From CAYSQW01 sp964433135 (GTDB lineage: Bacteria; Acidobacteriota; Aminicenantia; Aminicenantales; Aminicenantaceae), in NCBI GenBank assembly GCA_964433135.1, contig CAYSQW010000006.1, positions 53,062 to 117,061 on the forward strand: a stretch of 64,000 nt of DNA, written 5' to 3'. Position numbers and translations under genes: made by a program. Every line of letters begins with the position of its first letter. Positions within the stretch are counted from its first letter, which is position 1. This document shows, in pieces, positions 60,789 through 64,000 of this stretch. Below the pieces are notes generated by a model that had not been told where the DNA came from, searched no databases, and saw nothing but the letters and a program-made list of their open reading frames with translations.

Positions 60789-62012
60789 CTAGGCTTCTTT
60801 GAGCCACTCACGAAAACGGCCCCAGAATCCTTTTTTTCTGTCTTTTGACATTCCTTTTTCTTTCCACTGATCGTATCCATACAGGATAAGACCGACCGAA
60901 GTCGCATAATCAGGGGTGTTGACCCGATCGACAAGTCCTCCGATCCCGTTCGGATCGCCCCGCCTGACGGGAAGATCGAATACATTCTCGGCGACTTCTT
61001 CCAACCCTTCCAGAAGAGCCGCGCCTCCGGTAAGGACGATCCCGGAATTCAGCGATTTCTCATATCCCATGCGTTTGATGTCGTTGTCGACAAGGCGGAA
61101 GATCTCTTCCGCCCTCGGCTGAATGATATCGGCCAGCAGTTGGCGTGACAGCACCCGAGGTTTCTTCCCTCTGCCCACGGCGGGGACCTCGATGGTTTCC
61201 TGCTCATCTTCCAAGGGGCTGGAAACGCAGCCGAATTTTTTCTTGATCCGTTCCGCTTCCGGGATGGGCGTACGCAGACCGACGGCGATATCGTTGGTGA
61301 AATTATCCCCTCCGATGGGGATGATGGATGTATACCAAAGGCTTCCCCGCTCGAAGATCGCCACTTCCGTCGTACCGCCGCCGACATCGATCAATCCCAC
61401 CCCCAGTTCCATTTCATCGGGGGTCAATATCGAATGACTGGTGGCGATCTGATTGAGGATGATCTGTTCGATCTCGATGCCGGCTCGGGTGAGGCAGGTT
61501 TTCAGATTTTGAACGGAGGTGTTGCCCCCGGTGACGATATGTACGTTGACTTCGAGCTTGATTCCGCTCATCCCAAGTGGATCCTTGATCCCATCCTGCT
61601 CGTCCACGACGAATTCCTGCGGGATGATATGGATGATTTCCCGGTCCGGAGGGATGGATACGGCTTTGGATTGATCGATGACGCGCTTGATGTCTTCACG
61701 GCAGATCTCTTTATTCTTTCCGGAGACGGCGATGACGCCGCGGCTGTTGAAACTCTTGATATGTGCTCCGGAAATGCCGACGAATGCGGAGTCGATTTCC
61801 ACGCCGGCCATCAGCTCCGCTTCTTCTTGAGCTTTCTTGATGGCGTCCACGGTAGCGTCCAGATTGACGACGACCCCTTTCCGCAGGCCCCGCGATTCAG
61901 CCGCCCCGATTCCGATGATCTCGATTTTTTTATCTTCAGTGATTTCACCGATAATGGCGGATATCTTTTTGGTGCCGATATCCAGCCCTACGATGTATCC
62001 GTTTTTAGCCAT
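60789..62012 (-). CDS. ftsA: Cell division protein FtsA
   Basis: A 407-residue actin-like protein tethering FtsZ to the membrane. It has NGYIVGLDIGTKKISAIIGE, a 1C domain around ISGAHIKSFNSRGVIAVSGK, VGLIDVGGGTTEVAIFERGS, SGIVLTGGAALLEGLEEVAE and a C-terminal amphipathic membrane helix GFWGRFREWLKEA. The start overlaps the ftsQ stop by one base; ftsZ follows ten bases downstream. The order ftsQ-ftsA-ftsZ is the standard division cluster. Confidence 0.97.
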   Translation of the reverse strand: MAKNGYIVGLDIGTKKISAIIGEITEDKKIEIIGIGAAESRGLRKGVVVNLDATVDAIKKAQEEAELMAGVEIDSAFVGISGAHIKSFNSRGVIAVSGKNKEICREDIKRVIDQSKAVSIPPDREIIHIIPQEFVVDEQDGIKDPLGMSGIKLEVNVHIVTGGNTSVQNLKTCLTRAGIEIEQIILNQIATSHSILTPDEMELGVGLIDVGGGTTEVAIFERGSLWYTSIIPIGGDNFTNDIAVGLRTPIPEAERIKKKFGCVSSPLEDEQETIEVPAVGRGKKPRVLSRQLLADIIQPRAEEIFRLVDNDIKRMGYEKSLNSGIVLTGGAALLEGLEEVAENVFDLPVRRGDPNGIGGLVDRVNTPDYATSVGLILYGYDQWKEKGMSKDRKKGFWGRFREWLKEA

Positions 62013-62872
62013 CAGTAGGCCTCCTTTATAGGACTTATGAAGAACTCTTCCGTTTGGTGGGGGCGGGGTTTGATAATGAAACGATCGGAGAAGCGAAGGT
62101 CGGCATATTCAAGGACCCCGAACCGTCTCAAATAAGGCCTTTCCGCGTAATAGGACAGGACTTTTTCCTGGAACCTGTCGTCCCCCAAAATCAGCCAGGT
62201 GGGAATATCCCTGAATTTTATTTTGATATTGGCGTATTGGGATAGATCGAGGGTTTCGATCCGTTCCCGGTTTTCCGGCGGGAAGCTGTCCAGACACCGC
62301 CATGCCAGTTCCAGCATCGTTTTCTCTTCGAGAATGGCGGCTTGTCTCCCCCGCAGTCGCGGCAGATGTGGATAAGCGGCCTCCGTGACCTGTTCCAGGA
62401 TAACGCCTTCTCTGTCGATCAAAACAGGTTGCGGGCCCTCTATAACCGCAGCCGGGATTCGCTCTCTGATCATGATATTCAATGCCGGATCGAAATTTTT
62501 TCGAATCCGTACGCCCTGGATCCAGGGGTGCCCGCTCAAGGTATTGTGCAGGCGGTCGATATCGAACAACAGAATATTGCCTAGATATTTTCCCTCCAGG
62601 CAGCGTTCGACATCGCGGTGTACGTCCGTACGGCCGCACATGATTTCGACATGCCGGATATTCAATTTTTCCCAGGATATCAAGAACAGATAAAGCCGCT
62701 GGATGCCGATGAAAAACAAAACCAACAACGCGAACCAAAGCGCGATATGAAAGGATCTCACTTTCAGTTTGCGCTGGATCTTTTTCGTCCGCAGCCGGTT
62801 GTCATGCCGCCGAAAATGCATGTTTTCCTGCGCATTCGGACGCGGCTGTTGTATGGAGCCCATTTTCGTCAT
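62012..62872 (-). CDS. ftsQ: Cell division protein FtsQ/DivIB
   Basis: A 286-residue bitopic protein. A long basic cytoplasmic segment (1-40) leads to one transmembrane helix (about 43-65, IALWFALLVLFFIGIQRLYL). The POTRA domain follows (about 70-140; LNIRHVEIMCGRTDVHRDVE; HPWIQGVRIRKNFDPALNIM), then an FtsQ beta-domain (PQPVLIDREGVILEQVTEAA; IKIKFRDIPTWLILGDDRFQ). It bridges cytoplasmic and periplasmic division proteins. It overlaps murC by four bases and ftsA by one. Confidence 0.92.
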   Translation of the reverse strand: MTKMGSIQQPRPNAQENMHFRRHDNRLRTKKIQRKLKVRSFHIALWFALLVLFFIGIQRLYLFLISWEKLNIRHVEIMCGRTDVHRDVERCLEGKYLGNILLFDIDRLHNTLSGHPWIQGVRIRKNFDPALNIMIRERIPAAVIEGPQPVLIDREGVILEQVTEAAYPHLPRLRGRQAAILEEKTMLELAWRCLDSFPPENRERIETLDLSQYANIKIKFRDIPTWLILGDDRFQEKVLSYYAERPYLRRFGVLEYADLRFSDRFIIKPRPHQTEEFFISPIKEAY

Positions 62873-64000
62873 CTGTCTCCCAGTTTTTCAATGACATCGG
62901 GAATGATCTTGTTTATGCTCCCGGCACCCATCACGACCAGCATGTCCTTGGGCCGGATCCGTTCGACGATCCGATCGGGAACCTCTTTCAGGTCCGGAAC
63001 GAAGAGGATATTTTTATGCCCGCACTTCCGAATCTCTTCAAACAGGGCTTTTCCCGTGATGCCGGGTATCGGATTTTCTCCCGCTTTGAAAATATCGGTG
63101 ATGATCAGGATATCCGCTTGATTGAACGCCGTGGCGAATTCTTTCATAAGGAAAGAAAGCCTGGAGTAGCGATGGGGCTGGAAAACGGCCAGGATGCGAC
63201 GGCCCCAGCCCCGTTTTGCGGCGTCCAGAGTTGCGATGATTTCGGTCGGGTGGTGAGCATAGTCTTCTATGATCATGATGTCGTCGATGGTATCCTTGAG
63301 TTCAAAGCGTCGGCCGATCCCCGAGTAATCTTCCAGGGCCTCTAGAATGACCGGCACGGGGATCCCAAGATCAAGCCCCACGCCCACCGCCGCCATGGCA
63401 TTGCGAATGCTGTGCATGCCGGGCGCGTTGAGCTTGAGAATCCCCAGTTTTTCACCCTTGGAAAAAAGCGTGGAACGGCTGGAGAACGCGTCGAAGACGG
63501 GATCCTGGGCATAAATATCAGCCTGAGCCGAAAATCCGTAAGTGATGATACGACGTTCGAGCTCGGGAATCAGGCTTTGAAGATTGGGGTCATCCAGACA
63601 AAGGACAATGGAACTGTAGAAAGGCACTTTATTGGCGAACCTGATAAAGGTTCGCTTGATTTCCTCCACCGAGCGGTATTGATCCAGATGTTCCTCGTCC
63701 AGGTTCGTCAGAACGGCGATGTAAGGGGAGAGGTAGAGGAAGGAACGATCGCTCTCGTCGGCTTCGGCGACGATGAATTCTCCCTCTCCCAGTTTGGCGT
63801 GAGCGCCCACGGTGTTGAGGCGGCCGCCCACAATGATGGTGGGATCGAATTTTGCAAATTCCAGGACGCGGGCGATCATGGAAGTGGTGGAGGTCTTTCC
63901 GTGCGATCCCGCCACCGCGATGCCGTTTTTCAAGCGCATGAGTTCCGCCAGCATTTCCGCTCGTGGAATCACGGGAATCTTGCTGCGTTTGGCTTCCTGG
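62869..64000 (-). CDS. murC: UDP-N-acetylmuramate-L-alanine ligase (partial, N-terminus beyond window)
   Basis: The visible 376 residues run off the right edge in frame (QEAKRSKIPVIPRAEM), so about the first 80-90 residues are missing. The ATP site is AVAGSHGKTSTTSMIARVLE, with IVAEADESDRSFLYLSP, HLDQYRSVEEIKRTFIRF and the later EDYAHHPTEIIATLDAAK plus FQPHRYSRL in the C-terminal domain. MurC adds L-Ala to UDP-MurNAc in the first peptide step of peptidoglycan synthesis. It overlaps ftsQ by four bases. Confidence 0.95.
   Translation of the reverse strand, partial: QEAKRSKIPVIPRAEMLAELMRLKNGIAVAGSHGKTSTTSMIARVLEFAKFDPTIIVGGRLNTVGAHAKLGEGEFIVAEADESDRSFLYLSPYIAVLTNLDEEHLDQYRSVEEIKRTFIRFANKVPFYSSIVLCLDDPNLQSLIPELERRIITYGFSAQADIYAQDPVFDAFSSRSTLFSKGEKLGILKLNAPGMHSIRNAMAAVGVGLDLGIPVPVILEALEDYSGIGRRFELKDTIDDIMIIEDYAHHPTEIIATLDAAKRGWGRRILAVFQPHRYSRLSFLMKEFATAFNQADILIITDIFKAGENPIPGITGKALFEEIRKCGHKNILFVPDLKEVPDRIVERIRPKDMLVVMGAGSINKIIPDVIEKLGDR

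Noticed and set aside
1..64000. CRISPR arrays, tRNA or rRNA genes, prophage, transposases, toxin-antitoxin or restriction systems
   Set aside because: No regularly spaced repeats, cloverleaf-like intergenic sequences or matching protein motifs were seen on either strand.

Overview
The window is chromosomal DNA of a Gram-negative bacterium. The evidence is a type IV pilus secretin operon, several lipobox lipoproteins, a Tat-type signal, SppA, FtsQ/A/Z and a sigma-70/ECF promoter style. GC content is moderate to high and genes are tightly packed with many ATGA overlaps. No 16S gene or other lineage marker is present. A phylum such as Acidobacteriota or Candidatus Aminicenantes fits the gene repertoire, but this is only a low-confidence inference. 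I saw no tRNA, rRNA, CRISPR array, transposase or phage gene.

Layout. 1-4155 (+): end of gmk, coaBC, a family-4 uracil-DNA glycosylase and a PriA homologue whose zinc site is intact but whose ATPase motifs are eroded. 4196-11193 (-): coaD-pilM-pilN-pilO-pilP-pilQ followed by two lipoprotein genes, read from one good sigma-70 promoter. 11558-17194 (+): exported-looking Pcm, phosphohexomutase, FtsB/DivIC and a UvrD-type helicase fused to an Fe-S RecB-like nuclease. 17195-19253: a GMC oxidoreductase with a ferredoxin-like cysteine motif, flanked by two diverged, oppositely oriented copies of an intergenic repeat that keeps a covarying hairpin. 19254-23453: sppA (-) and a two-gene ABC exporter (+).

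23623-26694 (+): an ECF sigma/anti-sigma locus with three secreted proteins that share the same C-terminal domain, which resembles the YvlB/LiaX-type SHOCT-like domain; this is a candidate envelope-stress module. 26870-35704 (+): a central-carbon island with citryl-CoA synthetase-like subunits (the large one fused to a two-cluster ferredoxin domain), a citryl-CoA lyase-like protein, an HD protein, two complete aconitase/IPM-isomerase-type large/small pairs and an isocitrate dehydrogenase-like enzyme. Together these could interconvert acetyl-CoA plus oxaloacetate and 2-oxoglutarate. tsaB and rimI follow.

36965-38368 (-): truA and a LOG-like protein. 38554-48460 (+): sulfatase-like lipoprotein, a small protein, a coiled-coil protein, four glycosyltransferases arranged A-B-B-A, an MglA-type GTPase (polarity, possibly of the pili) and ComM/YifB. 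48565-52858 (+): trxA, ACT-domain malic enzyme, a Tat-exported C_GCAxxG_C_C protein and a histidine ammonia-lyase with Cys at the MIO position. 52887-55302 (-): Crp-family regulator and YtcJ-like amidohydrolase. 55494-58205 (+): an unusual dikinase-like protein with an ATP-grasp and phosphohistidine domain but a helical C-terminus instead of the PEP barrel. 58281-64000 (-): murC (cut by the window edge)-ftsQ-ftsA-ftsZ with hutI attached directly behind ftsZ.
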